From: Pseudofrankia saprophytica | GTDB taxonomy: Bacteria; Actinomycetota; Actinomycetes; Frankiales; Frankiaceae | Length of the DNA: 64,000 nucleotides | Direction of reading: 5' to 3' | NCBI RefSeq assembly: GCF_000235425.2 | Contig: NZ_KI912266.1 | Coordinates: 1,874,154 to 1,938,153, forward strand | In this document: in pieces, positions 8,945 through 18,464 of the stretch | Layout of the letters: every line of letters starts with the position of its first letter | Numbering within the stretch: the first letter of the stretch is position 1 | The notes under the pieces: generated by a model | Seen by the model: only the letters and a program-made list of their open reading frames with translations | Told to the model about the DNA's origin: nothing | The model's database searches: none | Made by a program: the position numbers and the translations under genes

Positions 8945-11359
8945 GTGAGCGCCGCGGCTGCCCCCCGTCGGGGGCGCCGGGGCTGGACCTTCGCGGCCAG
9001 GAGGCTGGCCGGTGCGCTGTTCGCGAGCATCGCCGCGGGTGTGGTCGTCGCGCTCCTCGCCGTGCCGATGGTCGGACTCGTCGGGCTCACGGCGAAGAGC
9101 GGGGCCGACGATTTCCTCTCCCTCCCGGAAAACCTGACCGTCACCCCGCTCGTCGAGCCGTCGAAGATCCTGGACGCCCACGGCAGCGTCATCGCGACGC
9201 TGGTGGGCGAGCAGTATCGCGAGGTCGTTCCGCTGTCCCGGGTACCGCTGGTGATGCGAAACGCCATCGTCGACATCGAGGACGCGCGGTTCTATGAACA
9301 TTCCGGCGTCGACTACCGGGGGATGGTCCGCGCCTATCTCGCCAACCGGGAAAGCGGCGAGGTCAGCCAGGGCGCCTCGACGATCACCCAGCAGTATGTG
9401 AAGAACGTTCTTCTGCAGGCGGCGGCAACTCCGGAGGAGCGCAAGGCGGCGACCGCGCAGACGGTCGACCGCAAGCTGCGCGAAGCCCGGTACGCGCTTT
9501 ATCTGGAACAACACCTCAGCAAGGACGAAATTCTCGAGCGTTACCTGAACATCGCGTACTTCGGCGACGGTGCCTATGGCATCCAGGCCGCCGCGAAACG
9601 CTACTTCAACGTGGACGTCGAGAAGCTGTCGCTTCCGCAGGCGGCGCTGCTCGCCGGGCTCGTGAAGAACCCGACGGCCTACAACCCGGTGCTGCACCCG
9701 CAGACCGCCGCGGAGCGGCGCGACCTGGTTCTGGACGCCATGCTCGAGCACAAGCACGTCACCGGGGCGGACCTGATGACGGCGAAGGCGGCGCCGGTGA
9801 AGCTCGACCAGCCGCCGCACTCCGCCGACTCCTGCGCGGACTCGTACGCGCCGTTCTTCTGCGCTCAGGTCCGCCAGATGCTGCTCGACGACCGGACCTT
9901 CGCCCCGACCCAGGACGCCGCGCGCAAGCTGCTGTTCGAGGGTGGCCTGACCATCAGGACCACGCTGGACCCGATCGCCCAGGGGGCCGCGGACTCCTCC
10001 GCTCGTGAGATCGTCCCGCCGGGCAACCGGGTCTCGGCGGGCGTCGTCACCGTCCAGCCCGGCACCGGCGACGTGCTGGCGCTGACGGAGAACCGGGACT
10101 ACGGCGACCCGGCCGACGGTATGTCACCGTCGACGACGGGTGACTTCGTCCATACGAAGCAGGTCTACCCGACCAACGAGACGTCCTTCTCTCCCGGTTC
10201 GACATTCAAGATGTTCGCCCTGGCAGCGGCACTGGAGAAGGGCATGCCGCTGTCGACGACGTTCAACTCGCCGGGCTGCTACCAGTCCAAGATCTGGCAG
10301 AACCCGGACCCGACGGGGAAGAACTGCTACGGCAACGCGGACCCGAACGAGGCTGGCCTCTACTCGCTGACGACCGCGACCTGGCACTCGGTGAACACCT
10401 ACTACATCCAGCTCGCCGAACAGGTCGGCATCCTGAAGATCGCGGAGATGGCGCGCCGCCTCGGCGTCAGCTCCTGCCGCGTCCAGGCCCAGACGTCGAA
10501 CCTGCAGTCCGACTCACCCTGCCACGCCGTCGACGGCGTGAGCTCGGGCGACGGGTCGTTCACGATCGGCTCGAACGAGATCAGCACCCTCGACCTCGCG
10601 ACGGCCTATGCGACGATCGCGGCACACGGCAAGCGCTGCGACCCGCGGTTCGTCATCTCGATCACGCAGCGCGTCGGCGGCTCGGACCGGCTGCTCGACT
10701 ACCACAAGCCCGCCGACTGCGACCAGGTGCTCAACCCGCAGATCGCGGACACCGTCTCCTCGGTGCTCGAGGGCGTCATCAACAGCGGCACCGCGACCGG
10801 CAACGGCCACATCGGCCGTCCGGCCGCCGGCAAGACCGGCACCGCCGAGGACTTCAGCACCGCCTCGTTCGTCGGCTTCGTTCCTCAGCTGGCCACCGCG
10901 GTCACCCTCGCGGACCCTCGCGGCCCGTCGACGCACCAGCTGCGCAACGTGCTCGGCTACCAGCACGTCTACGGCGGCGACCTGCCGACGAAGATCTGGG
11001 CACGGACGATGACCAGGACCCTCGACGGCCTGAAGCTGCCCGTCGAACAGCTACCGCCCCCGGACAACACCCAGCCGGTCGTCCCGATGGTGATCGTGCC
11101 CAACGTCACCGGCCAGACCGTCGCCGCGGCCGCTGCCGCGCTGCAGTCGCAGGGCTTCACCGTGCAGCTCCTCGGCGACCCCGCCGGCATCGTGCTGGCC
11201 ACCTCGCCCCCCAGTGGCACGAGGATCCCGCTGAACCAGCCGGTGACCCTCGTCGCGTCAGGCGGCGTCGTCGCCCAGTCAACCCCCGTAAACCCAGGCA
11301 ATGGCAACGGCAATGGCAACGGCCGCGGCGGCCCCTTCGGAAGTCCCTTCAACCGCTAG
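8945..11359 (+). CDS. ponA2: Bifunctional class A penicillin-binding protein with PASTA domain (PonA2-like)
   Basis: 804 aa from the GTG at 8945 (a GTG at 8891 would add 18 residues). A membrane anchor at ~18-45 is followed by the GT51 glycosyltransferase domain (EDARFYEH ~112-119, GASTITQQYVKN ~143) that polymerises lipid II. The transpeptidase domain has STFK with catalytic Ser ~419, SVN ~482 and KTGT ~629. A single PASTA domain (VPNVTGQTVAAAAAALQ) and a Gly/Asn tail end the protein. Acts at the outer face of the membrane in peptidoglycan synthesis. Located next to whiB4 as in M. tuberculosis Rv3682. Confidence 0.93.
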   Translation: MSAAAAPRRGRRGWTFAARRLAGALFASIAAGVVVALLAVPMVGLVGLTAKSGADDFLSLPENLTVTPLVEPSKILDAHGSVIATLVGEQYREVVPLSRVPLVMRNAIVDIEDARFYEHSGVDYRGMVRAYLANRESGEVSQGASTITQQYVKNVLLQAAATPEERKAATAQTVDRKLREARYALYLEQHLSKDEILERYLNIAYFGDGAYGIQAAAKRYFNVDVEKLSLPQAALLAGLVKNPTAYNPVLHPQTAAERRDLVLDAMLEHKHVTGADLMTAKAAPVKLDQPPHSADSCADSYAPFFCAQVRQMLLDDRTFAPTQDAARKLLFEGGLTIRTTLDPIAQGAADSSAREIVPPGNRVSAGVVTVQPGTGDVLALTENRDYGDPADGMSPSTTGDFVHTKQVYPTNETSFSPGSTFKMFALAAALEKGMPLSTTFNSPGCYQSKIWQNPDPTGKNCYGNADPNEAGLYSLTTATWHSVNTYYIQLAEQVGILKIAEMARRLGVSSCRVQAQTSNLQSDSPCHAVDGVSSGDGSFTIGSNEISTLDLATAYATIAAHGKRCDPRFVISITQRVGGSDRLLDYHKPADCDQVLNPQIADTVSSVLEGVINSGTATGNGHIGRPAAGKTGTAEDFSTASFVGFVPQLATAVTLADPRGPSTHQLRNVLGYQHVYGGDLPTKIWARTMTRTLDGLKLPVEQLPPPDNTQPVVPMVIVPNVTGQTVAAAAAALQSQGFTVQLLGDPAGIVLATSPPSGTRIPLNQPVTLVASGGVVAQSTPVNPGNGNGNGNGRGGPFGSPFNR

Positions 11360-11647
11360 CGGTACCTCGCCGGATCGCCGACGACGGTGGTCCGGCGCTC
11401 GGCCGAAGCGTAGCCGGCGCGGGTTGGGAGGGGTTCGGCGTGTCGAGGCAGGTGAAATTGGGGCGGAAGGCGCGGCCGAGCCCCCAATTTCGGCTGCCTC
11501 GAAGCTGACCACCGCCCAGCTACAACGAGAAATGAGCCGAGCCGGTGACGCGCGCAGCGCGAACCACGGGATGTCGGGGCGGAGGCCCTGACTGTCGGGG
11601 TTCTAGCGGGCCAGCGCCCACACCCGGACGGAGAGAGCGGTTCCTCG

Positions 11648-11947
11648 TTGTCCCCGCGCCTCCTGACCGACCGGAACGCGAAGCCCTGCCGGCTCACACC
11701 CGCCGCGCGGCGCTGGCTGGGCCTGGGCAAGGGATACTCCGACTGGGGCTACGCGAAGAACGTCAAATGGAACACCTACGGCGCCATGGTGACCGTGACC
11801 TACTACTTCCAAGGCCTCACCGAGACGGTCCAGATCTACCCGAAGGGCAAGAACGGCAGCGGCATCTCGACCAACGGCTACGAGACCTACGCGAACGGCG
11901 GCGGCCGCTACCTGGCCCTCGAGACGTACCACCGCTACGGATCCTGA
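11648..11947 (+). CDS. Unrecognised 99-codon protein or gene relic
   Basis: Starts at a weak TTG with no clear SD, so the 5' end is doubtful. Residues ~28-99 look truly coding: strong G/C at third positions and a Tyr/Thr/Gly-rich beta-type stretch (VTVTYYFQGLTETVQIYP). No family recognised. The first ~25 residues are basic and unlike the rest, and no signal peptide is seen, so this may be the 3' piece of a larger exported or phage-like protein. It sits in the accessory gap between ponA2 and tRNA-Pro. Confidence 0.4.
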   Translation: MSPRLLTDRNAKPCRLTPAARRWLGLGKGYSDWGYAKNVKWNTYGAMVTVTYYFQGLTETVQIYPKGKNGSGISTNGYETYANGGGRYLALETYHRYGS

Positions 11948-12307
11948 TCGCGCTGATATCTGCTCGCGCCCGGCCGTCGATCTCTCACACGGGACGGCGA
12001 TCATGGCTCTGACCTGTTGGAACGCCAATATTCGCCCGACGGGAAGCGCGTGCGACCACACATCGTCCGCGCGGTGCGACGCCTCGACGGGCGCGGGCGG
12101 CTGCGTGGCGGGTCGCCGGGTCGCCGGGTCCTGGCCATGCACGGCGTGAGCGGCTCGCCACGCCTTCGACCTTGCCAGCGGCCCGCCGCTGAACGTGTCG
12201 TCGCTGTGCTCAGGTATCGGCGCGTTCGACCACTCGGGTAGTCGGAGCAACTGGACCCCGGCGACCTGTCACCCCCGCTAGATTCGGCCAAAGGTGAGGG
12301 GGACGCA
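11948..12307. other. Intergenic region before the PycTM-like gene
   Basis: About 360 bases with no supported gene. The last ~20 bases hold AAAGGTGAGGGG, the ribosome-binding site of the next gene. Base composition falls towards the downstream gene. Confidence 0.4.
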
Positions 12308-12763
12308 GTGGCTTCCGACATGCAAGATCGCAATCTGAACGTCGCCGAAGCGACGCTCACGGGCACGCTCGACCGATGCGACAATAAGGCGAGCTTCCTG
12401 CTCGCCCTCACGGGCGCCGCAGTTACGGTTGTGCTCTCCAACCTTCCCAAAGCGATTCATCACACAGTCGCACTGTCTATCTATATTTCTGGTATTGGCG
12501 CTTGGGCTACGGCCATCATTTTCTTGCTACTGGCAGTACGACCACATCTAAAGAATGATGACGGGGCTAGCTGGCCGCATTGGTCACGGTTATCGTCGGC
12601 CGATATTCGTGAAAGAATGACCGAAGATCGCAGGTCTGCTCGAATAAGAGTTCTGTCGCGAATGGCCCATCACAAATTCTTCTTCATTCGTTGGGCCATA
12701 GATCTCATCCTTACGGGCATCGGGCTCATGATAGTCGCCACACTATGTATAGCTGTTAGCTGA
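12308..12763 (+). CDS. PycTM-like (Pycsar effector family) membrane protein
   Basis: 151 aa from the GTG at 12308, preceded by AGGTGAGGGG; an ATG four codons in is an alternative. N-terminus TLDRCDNKASFLLALTGAAV matches the R/K-D-xKAS-LL opening of the Pycsar effector family (DUF5706-type). Membrane segments lie at ~28-46, ~54-77 and ~128-150, with a polar cytoplasmic segment (SADIRERMTEDRRSARIRVLS) between the last two. In Pycsar defence such proteins are activated by cyclic CMP/UMP made by an adjacent cyclase and disrupt the membrane. No cyclase is adjacent here. The gene is conspicuously AT-richer than its surroundings and uses codons rare in the window, so it was probably acquired. Family call from remembered motifs. 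Confidence 0.65.
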   Translation: MASDMQDRNLNVAEATLTGTLDRCDNKASFLLALTGAAVTVVLSNLPKAIHHTVALSIYISGIGAWATAIIFLLLAVRPHLKNDDGASWPHWSRLSSADIRERMTEDRRSARIRVLSRMAHHKFFFIRWAIDLILTGIGLMIVATLCIAVS

Positions 12764-12882
12764 CTTTAACGACACGCACCAGGTGCCTTGAATCGAGGCC
12801 CGTGCGGCACCTGGAGTTCCGAGTGCCTGGCGCTCATGGCTGGGGCGAGCGTGATCCCTTCGGCGTGCCGGCGGGAGGTTCG

Positions 12883-12923
12883 GGGGGCGGAGCCCCCTGA
12901 GGTCTTCCCGCCCGGAGGGCGGG
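12883..12923. terminator. Two back-to-back GC hairpins
   Basis: GGGGGC-GGA-GCCCCC at 12883-12897, then CCCGCCC-GGA-GGGCGGG at 12907-12923, both with GGA loops. They lie between the converging PycTM-like gene and tRNA-Pro and probably end transcription from both sides. Confidence 0.55.
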
Positions 12924-13019
12924 TCTCGATCGGGATGAGGCACCGACGCCGACAGCGGCGGAGAGAACGCCGAGGAGCCGGACGAATGGTCTACTGCTGT
13001 ACTTCGCTGCTGTACGACG

Positions 13020-13050
13020 ATGGGGACGTGATCGTCGATCACGTCCCCAT
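13020..13050 (-). terminator. Stem-loop just downstream of tRNA-Pro
   Basis: Perfect 14-bp stem ATGGGGACGTGATC / GATCACGTCCCCAT with a 3-base loop, starting 2 bases beyond the CCA end of the tRNA. Likely terminator or 3' processing signal; no T-run. Confidence 0.6.
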
Positions 13051-13052
13051 GC

Positions 13053-13129
<77 letters not shown>

Positions 13130-13145
13130 GCGCCTGACGATGGTC

Positions 13146-13151
13146 AGCATA
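13146..13151 (-). promoter_or_regulatory. Candidate -10 element for tRNA-Pro
   Basis: TATGCT on the minus strand, ending 16 bases before the mature tRNA 5' end. Spacing would put the transcript start near 13139. No convincing -35 is visible. Confidence 0.35.
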
Positions 13152-13240
13152 CCCGACGGGTGCGGGGCTGCGGCGGCCCGGTTCCGGCGAATCTGACCGG
13201 CATGATCGGTGGGCCGCCCGGCCGCGGCTCCGCCGCGGCG

Positions 13241-14179
13241 CTACCTGATGGCGGTGAGGGTGAGCAGGGTTGCTTCGGGGCGGCAGCCGAAGCGGATCGG
13301 GGCGAACGGGGAGGTGCCGAGGCCGGCCGAGACGTGTAGCCAGGAGGAGCGGACGGTGCCGGTTTCGGGTGCGACGTGCCAGCGGGAGAGGCCACGGGCG
13401 CGTCTGCGGTCGAGGCCGCAGTTGGTGGCGAGCGCGCCTACGAAGGGGAGGCGGATCTGGCCGCCGTGGGTGTGGCCGGACAGCGTCAGCTGTACGCCGC
13501 TCGCGGTGAACGCGTCGAGTACGCGGGGCTCGGGGGTGTGGGACAGGCCCAGGACGAGGTCGACGCCGCTGTCGGGCGTTCCGGCGACGAGGTCGGCCCG
13601 GTCGCGGCGCAGCTTGGCGTCGTCGACGCCCCGGGTGTCCAGGCGCCGGCCGCCGATCGTCAGGACCTCGTGGACGTGGGTCATGTCCCGCCAGCCCGAG
13701 TCGGTGGCGAGGTCCTTCGCGAAGCCCGACCAGTCCAGGGCCGGCCCGGTGGGCTTGGCCTCGTTGGCGCCGAGGACGTAGTGGTGTGGGCTGTGTGGGC
13801 GTGGCACGTAGTAGTCGTTGTTGCCGGGGACGAAGACGCCGGGGAACCCGTACAGCGGCGCCAGGGCCTGGCGCAGCGGGCTGGACGCGTCCGCGTGGGA
13901 GAGCACGTCGCCGGTCAGGGCGACCAGGTCGGGCATCACCCGGGCCAGCTCGCCGAGCCAGCGCAGCTTGCCGGCCTGGCGCGGCAGCACGTGCAGGTCG
14001 GACAGGTGCAGGATTCGCAACGGCGCGGAGCCCGGCGCGAGCACGGGCACCTCCCGCCTGGTCAACGTGTAGGAGTCGCGTTCATACAGCCCGTACCCGA
14101 CCGTGGCAGCGCCAGCCGTTCCCAGCGCGGCCACGGCCCGCAGGGCCAAGGCTCGCCCTCCCGGCATGTCCCCTCGCAT
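13241..14179 (-). CDS. Membrane-anchored metallophosphoesterase
   Basis: 312 aa from the ATG at 14179 (a second ATG lies at 14167). An N-terminal hydrophobic segment (~9-26) tethers the catalytic domain outside the membrane. Calcineurin-like motifs are complete: HLSDLHVLP (DxH), LTGDVLSHAD (GD), PGNNDYY (GNND) and SGHTHGGQIRLP (GHTH). Corresponds by order to M. tuberculosis Rv3683 next to ponA2. Substrate unknown; a role in envelope phosphate or lipid turnover is inference. Divergent from yqeY. Confidence 0.88.
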   Translation of the reverse strand: MRGDMPGGRALALRAVAALGTAGAATVGYGLYERDSYTLTRREVPVLAPGSAPLRILHLSDLHVLPRQAGKLRWLGELARVMPDLVALTGDVLSHADASSPLRQALAPLYGFPGVFVPGNNDYYVPRPHSPHHYVLGANEAKPTGPALDWSGFAKDLATDSGWRDMTHVHEVLTIGGRRLDTRGVDDAKLRRDRADLVAGTPDSGVDLVLGLSHTPEPRVLDAFTASGVQLTLSGHTHGGQIRLPFVGALATNCGLDRRRARGLSRWHVAPETGTVRSSWLHVSAGLGTSPFAPIRFGCRPEATLLTLTAIR

Positions 14180-14353
14180 TGGTCCAGTCTCCCCCTCGCC
14201 ACCGACAGGAGAACCAAGCCGGCGAGGGGAACCAGGGCGGCGAGGGGAACCAAGGCGACAGCTGGCGTGCGGACGAGGCCCGCCCCGCCTACCTTCCAAC
14301 GAGCCGCGACGAGAATGCGGATGACCGAACCACTTGACAGGACCTAGGCTGCG

Positions 14354-14815
14354 ATGACCATGAGCACTCTGAAAGAGCGACTGCGCGCCGACCTGACCAC
14401 GGCGATGAAGGCCCGGGACGAGCTGCGGACGTCCACGCTGCGGCTCGCGCTCGCGGCGGTCAAGGAGGCGGAGGTCTCGGGCAAGGCGGCGCATGAGCTC
14501 TCCGAGGCCGAGGTCGAGAAGGTCCTGACCCGGGAGGTGCGCAAGCGCCGCGAGGCGTCCGAGGCCTACGCCGCGGCCGGGCGCGCCGAGCAGGCCGCCC
14601 GGGAGGGCTCCGAGGGTGACGTGCTCGCCGACTACCTGCCCAAGCAGCTCGGTGACGACGAGCTCGCCGCGATCGTCGAGAAGGCGCTGGCCGAGGGTGG
14701 TTTCGCGGGGCCGAAGGCGATTGGCCCCGCGATGAAGGCCGTCCAGGCCGTGGTGGCCGGCCGCGCCGACGGCGGCAAGGTCGCCGCCCTGGTCAAGTCC
14801 CGCCTCGCCGCGTAG
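14354..14815 (+). CDS. GatB/YqeY domain protein
   Basis: 153 aa from ATG 14354, or 151 aa from the in-frame ATG at 14360, which better fits the usual MSTLKERL start. A -10-like TAGGCT at 14345-14350 and no SD suggest a leaderless transcript starting near the second ATG. Standard YqeY length and sequence (MKARDELRTSTLRL, DYLPKQLGDDEL, GPKAIGPAMKAV). The fold resembles the tail domain of the GatB tRNA amidotransferase subunit; molecular role unclear. Confidence 0.9.
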   Translation: MTMSTLKERLRADLTTAMKARDELRTSTLRLALAAVKEAEVSGKAAHELSEAEVEKVLTREVRKRREASEAYAAAGRAEQAAREGSEGDVLADYLPKQLGDDELAAIVEKALAEGGFAGPKAIGPAMKAVQAVVAGRADGGKVAALVKSRLAA

Positions 14816-14831
14816 GCCGGGTCGGCGGCGG

Positions 14832-15566
14832 TCAGTCCGGGTGGCGGGGCGGGTTCGCCGACGGGCGCACGAGGCCGGTCTCGTAGGCGAAGACGACGGC
14901 CTGGACGCGGTCGCGTAGTTCCAGCTTGGCCAGAATGCGGCCGACGTGGGTCTTGACCGTCGCCTCGGAGAGCACGAGACGAGCGGCGATCTCCGCGTTC
15001 GACAGGCCGGCGGCGACCTCGCCGAGAACGTCGCGTTCCCGGTCGGTCAGGCGGGCGACCCGGTCGGCGCCGGCGGCACGGGCGCCCGGTGCCGACCGGC
15101 CGCCGGCCGCGCCCGCGCCGCCGTCGGATTCCGGGTCCGGCAGGCGGTGCGCGAACGCGTCGAGCAGCCGTCGGGTGACGTTCGGCGCGACGACGGCGTC
15201 GCCGGCGGCTACCGTGCGGATCGCGGCGAGCAGGTCCGCCGGCGGCACGTCCTTGAGGAGGAAGCCGCTCGCCCCCGCCCGCAGGCCCGCCAGCACGTAC
15301 TGGTCCAGGTCGAACGTGGTCAGGATGAGCACGCGCGACGCGCCGTCGGTGGCCACGATGCGCTTGGTCGCCTCGATGCCGTCGACGCGGGGCATCCGCA
15401 CGTCCATCAACACGACGTCGGGCGCCAACTGCGCGGCGAGCCGCGCGGCCTCGGCGCCGTCGCCGGCCTCGCCGACCACGGTGATGTCCGGCTGCGAATC
15501 GAGCACCATCCGGAATCCCATCCGCAGCAGCGGCTGGTCGTCGGCGAGCAGGACTCTGATCGTCAT
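14832..15566 (-). CDS. LuxR/NarL-type response regulator
   Basis: 244 aa from the ATG at 15566. Receiver domain 1 to ~120 with acidic pair Asp9/Asp10, phosphoacceptor Asp55 (LMDVRMP), Thr in LILTTFD and Lys in LLKDVP. After an Ala/Gly-rich linker, a C-terminal HTH (LTDRERDVLGEVAAGLSNAEIAARL ... TVKTHVGRIL) binds DNA. Follows its kinase gene by 49 bases, so they form one unit. Downstream ABC exporter genes just upstream on the same strand are likely targets. Confidence 0.92.
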   Translation of the reverse strand: MTIRVLLADDQPLLRMGFRMVLDSQPDITVVGEAGDGAEAARLAAQLAPDVVLMDVRMPRVDGIEATKRIVATDGASRVLILTTFDLDQYVLAGLRAGASGFLLKDVPPADLLAAIRTVAAGDAVVAPNVTRRLLDAFAHRLPDPESDGGAGAAGGRSAPGARAAGADRVARLTDRERDVLGEVAAGLSNAEIAARLVLSEATVKTHVGRILAKLELRDRVQAVVFAYETGLVRPSANPPRHPD

Positions 15567-15615
15567 CGTGGCTGGATGCCAGGGATCTGGCTGGTAACGG
15601 GCACCGTCACCGTCC

Positions 15616-17340
15616 TTACCTTCGGAGGGGCGGAGGGACATTCAGGGAAGCCGAGGGCCCGGATGGAGCCGCGTCGTCGTGATCCGGGCGGTCCGTAGCC
15701 GGTGGTCGGGTGGCGGCGATCGTCGGCTGCCGCGCCGCCGGAGCGTTGATCCGCGCGGCGACGCGCCATCCGCCGTTCGGCCCAGCGACCGGGCCGGCGA
15801 CCAGGTGGCCGCCGTGGAGGGCGGCACGTTCCCGCATTCCCTCGATACCACGCCCGTACGGTCGACGAATCTCCGGAGGATCGGTGGTGGGGCGGTCCCG
15901 CCGCTCCTGTGCCCCAGTCCCAGCCTCAGCCCCGGGCTCGGCCGCACCCGCTGCCGTGGCTGGGCTGGTGTCGGTGACCTCGATGTCGACCCCATTGGGG
16001 TCGAAGTTCAGCCGAACGAGGGCCCGAGCGTGCGGTCCCGCGTGCTTCAGCACGTTGGTCAGCGATTCCTGGACGATCCGGAAGATCGTGAGTTCGGCGT
16101 CCGCGGGCAGCTCGCGCCGGTCGCCAGAGACGAGGAGGCCGACGGTGCGCCCAGCGTGGCGAACCTGGTTGACCAGGCGTTCGAGGTCGGCGACCCGCGG
16201 CTGTGGGGCCGTCGCGACCTCGCCGCCGAGGTCACTCGGACCGCCGGTGTAGTCGATGTCCTGCGCGCCGCCGTCGTCATGGCCGTCGTCGAACGTCTCG
16301 GGCGTCTCGCGCGCCTCGAACGTCTCGCGCCGGACGGCGGCCCGCGCGGCGTCATGCGGAGCCGGCGGGTGGTTGGCCGCCGCGCCGAGGTCGATGGTCG
16401 GCGGCCCGGCGGGAGCGTGGTCGTCCCGCAGGACGCCGAGCAGGCTGCGCATCTGCGCGAGCGCCTCCCGGCCCGTCGCCGACACGGATTCGACCGCGCG
16501 GACCGCGCGTAGCGCCCGCTCGTCGCCGCCCGCTGGCACCTCGGTCGTCGCACCGTGGGTCGCCGGCGCCTCGGCCGGGGCCGCGATCAGGTCGCGCAGC
16601 GTGTAGCTCGCGCCGTCCGCAAGCGCGATCATGACGGACAGGTTGTGCGCGACGATGTCATGCATCTCCCGCGCGATGCGGGCTCGTTCGCCCGCCGCGG
16701 CGAGCAGGGCCTGCTGGTCACGCTCGCGTTCGGCCCGTATGGCGCGGTCGGCGATGGAGGCGACGTATGCGCGCCGGGTGTTGGCGTTGACGCCGAGAAC
16801 ACCCGCGGCGATGGCGGCCGGCAGGAAGACCAGCATGACGCCGAGCCGGTCGACGTCACGGACGTGGGGAAGTCGGCCACTGAACCAGACGATCCAGATC
16901 GTGATGATCAGTGCGGCCCCTGCCGTCGCCCGCCGCCGGGACCATTTCGCCACGGTGTAGAACGCGATCAGCATCGACGAGAACGTGCCGAAGGACGGCA
17001 CCCACAGCAGGATCTGCGCATAGGACGCGGCCGCGCAGACGATGAGCGCACCGACCGGGTATCGACGCCGTAGGCAGAGTGGTGCCACCGCCACGCAGGT
17101 GAGCAGCACCATTCTGGCCGACGGGCCGCTTGACAACGTGAGCGGTACCAGCGCAAAGAGACAGACCATCAGCGCGAGAGCGGTGTCGACGAGAACGGGA
17201 CGGGCGCGCAGGGTGCGGCCGATCCGGCCGTACCGCATCCGGCCGAACACCACGCCGGGCACGTCGGGCACGTTCGGCTGGCTGGGCCGGCTCGTCCCAC
17301 GGCTCGACGTCGCCATGAGCCTCGTCGCCATGAGCCTCAT
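15616..17340 (-). CDS. Sensor histidine kinase (HisKA_3 type)
   Basis: 574 aa from the first of three close ATGs at 17340; two in-frame Met follow within 12 codons because of a short repeat. Four to six membrane helices lie at ~50-175 with little extracellular sequence, so it probably senses within the membrane. HisKA_3 box AREMHDIVAHNL has the phosphorylated His near residue 225. The HATPase is split by long Ala/Pro/Asp-rich inserts (about 300-400 and 490-515) around LTNVLKHAG and RRPYGRGIEGMRERAALHGG. Partner is the downstream LuxR-type regulator. Confidence 0.9.
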   Translation of the reverse strand: MRLMATRLMATSSRGTSRPSQPNVPDVPGVVFGRMRYGRIGRTLRARPVLVDTALALMVCLFALVPLTLSSGPSARMVLLTCVAVAPLCLRRRYPVGALIVCAAASYAQILLWVPSFGTFSSMLIAFYTVAKWSRRRATAGAALIITIWIVWFSGRLPHVRDVDRLGVMLVFLPAAIAAGVLGVNANTRRAYVASIADRAIRAERERDQQALLAAAGERARIAREMHDIVAHNLSVMIALADGASYTLRDLIAAPAEAPATHGATTEVPAGGDERALRAVRAVESVSATGREALAQMRSLLGVLRDDHAPAGPPTIDLGAAANHPPAPHDAARAAVRRETFEARETPETFDDGHDDGGAQDIDYTGGPSDLGGEVATAPQPRVADLERLVNQVRHAGRTVGLLVSGDRRELPADAELTIFRIVQESLTNVLKHAGPHARALVRLNFDPNGVDIEVTDTSPATAAGAAEPGAEAGTGAQERRDRPTTDPPEIRRPYGRGIEGMRERAALHGGHLVAGPVAGPNGGWRVAARINAPAARQPTIAATRPPATDRPDHDDAAPSGPSASLNVPPPLRR

Positions 17341-17498
17341 AGTGCCCCCTCCGGGCCGATTGGGGATGCCGGGACAGGACCCCCGCGAAGCCCCCGGGGC
17401 GTGCGATGACGACCTGACGGGTGTCGCCTCGCGCGCCCCGAGGGCTCCGCGGGGAAAAGCGATCCGCGGGGAAGGTGATCCGCGGGGAAGCGGTCGGA

Positions 17499-18464
17499 TC
17501 AGACGTCGCGCCGGGTGAGGACGTAGGCCGAGGCCACGCCCAGGAGGGCGATGTAGAGGCACAGCATCACGAACGCCCTGCCTGGGGAGACCAGGTCGGT
17601 GAGGCGGGCGGGGCTCGTCGACGAGATGGCGTTACCGAGGAGCGCGGGCAGGTACCGCTGCGCGGACTCCAACCGCTCGCCGAACATCGAGAAGATGAGC
17701 GGGAGGCCGAGCACCGCGCCGAGCAGCGCCGTCACCGCGCCGGCCGTGTGGCGGATCAACGCGCCGAGGGTGAGCCCGAGCAGCGCGATGGCGGTCAGGT
17801 AGAACGCGGCGCCCAGGATCGCGCGCGCCGCGCCGTCGCTGCCGAGGGAGACGCCGACGTCGTGCGATCCGAGGATGGCCTGGCCGATGAGGAAGGACAC
17901 CAGCGACGCGACGAGCATCGCCACGAACGTGACACCGGCGAGGACGGCGGCCTTCGCCCACAGCACCGGCAGCCTTCGCGGCACCAGGCCGAGCGTCGCG
18001 CGGATCATGCCGGTCGCGTACTCGCCGGTCATGGTCAGCACCCCGAGGACACCGACCGCCACCTGGGCCAGCAGGAGACCGGCGAGGGACTGGTACACCG
18101 GGTCCTGGCTGCCAGCCTGGACATCCGCGACGGTCCAGTTCTCCGACGCGGAGACGCACAGTGGGATGGCGAGCCCGATGAGCAGCAGGACAGCCAACCC
18201 CATCGTCCACTGGGTGGAACGGAGCGACCGGAGCTTCGTCCATTCGGACCGCATCACCCGCGCCTGCGTCACGTCGCCCGCGATGGCGCCGCTCGGGGCG
18301 TCGCCCGCCCTCGCCGCGCCGGACCCTCGCCTGGACCGCGCCGATGCCCCGCGCTCCAGCGTGGCCGTTCCCGGCTGCCGGCCGGGTGCCGCCGCGACCG
18401 TGGCCGGCAGGGCGGACACGGCGGACGCGCGGTCACGGGACTGGCGGTCGTGCATCTCGTTCAT
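17499..18464 (-). CDS. ABC exporter permease subunit (ABC-2 type)
   Basis: 321 aa from ATG 18464, overlapping the ATPase gene's stop by 4 bases. Cytoplasmic N-terminus of ~70 residues ending RSEWTKLRSLRSTQW, the typical start of actinobacterial ABC-2 permeases, then six predicted helices to the C-terminus. Works with the ATPase encoded just upstream; the two-component system downstream on the same strand resembles antibiotic-peptide detoxification modules. Substrate unknown. Confidence 0.9.
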   Translation of the reverse strand: MNEMHDRQSRDRASAVSALPATVAAAPGRQPGTATLERGASARSRRGSGAARAGDAPSGAIAGDVTQARVMRSEWTKLRSLRSTQWTMGLAVLLLIGLAIPLCVSASENWTVADVQAGSQDPVYQSLAGLLLAQVAVGVLGVLTMTGEYATGMIRATLGLVPRRLPVLWAKAAVLAGVTFVAMLVASLVSFLIGQAILGSHDVGVSLGSDGAARAILGAAFYLTAIALLGLTLGALIRHTAGAVTALLGAVLGLPLIFSMFGERLESAQRYLPALLGNAISSTSPARLTDLVSPGRAFVMLCLYIALLGVASAYVLTRRDV

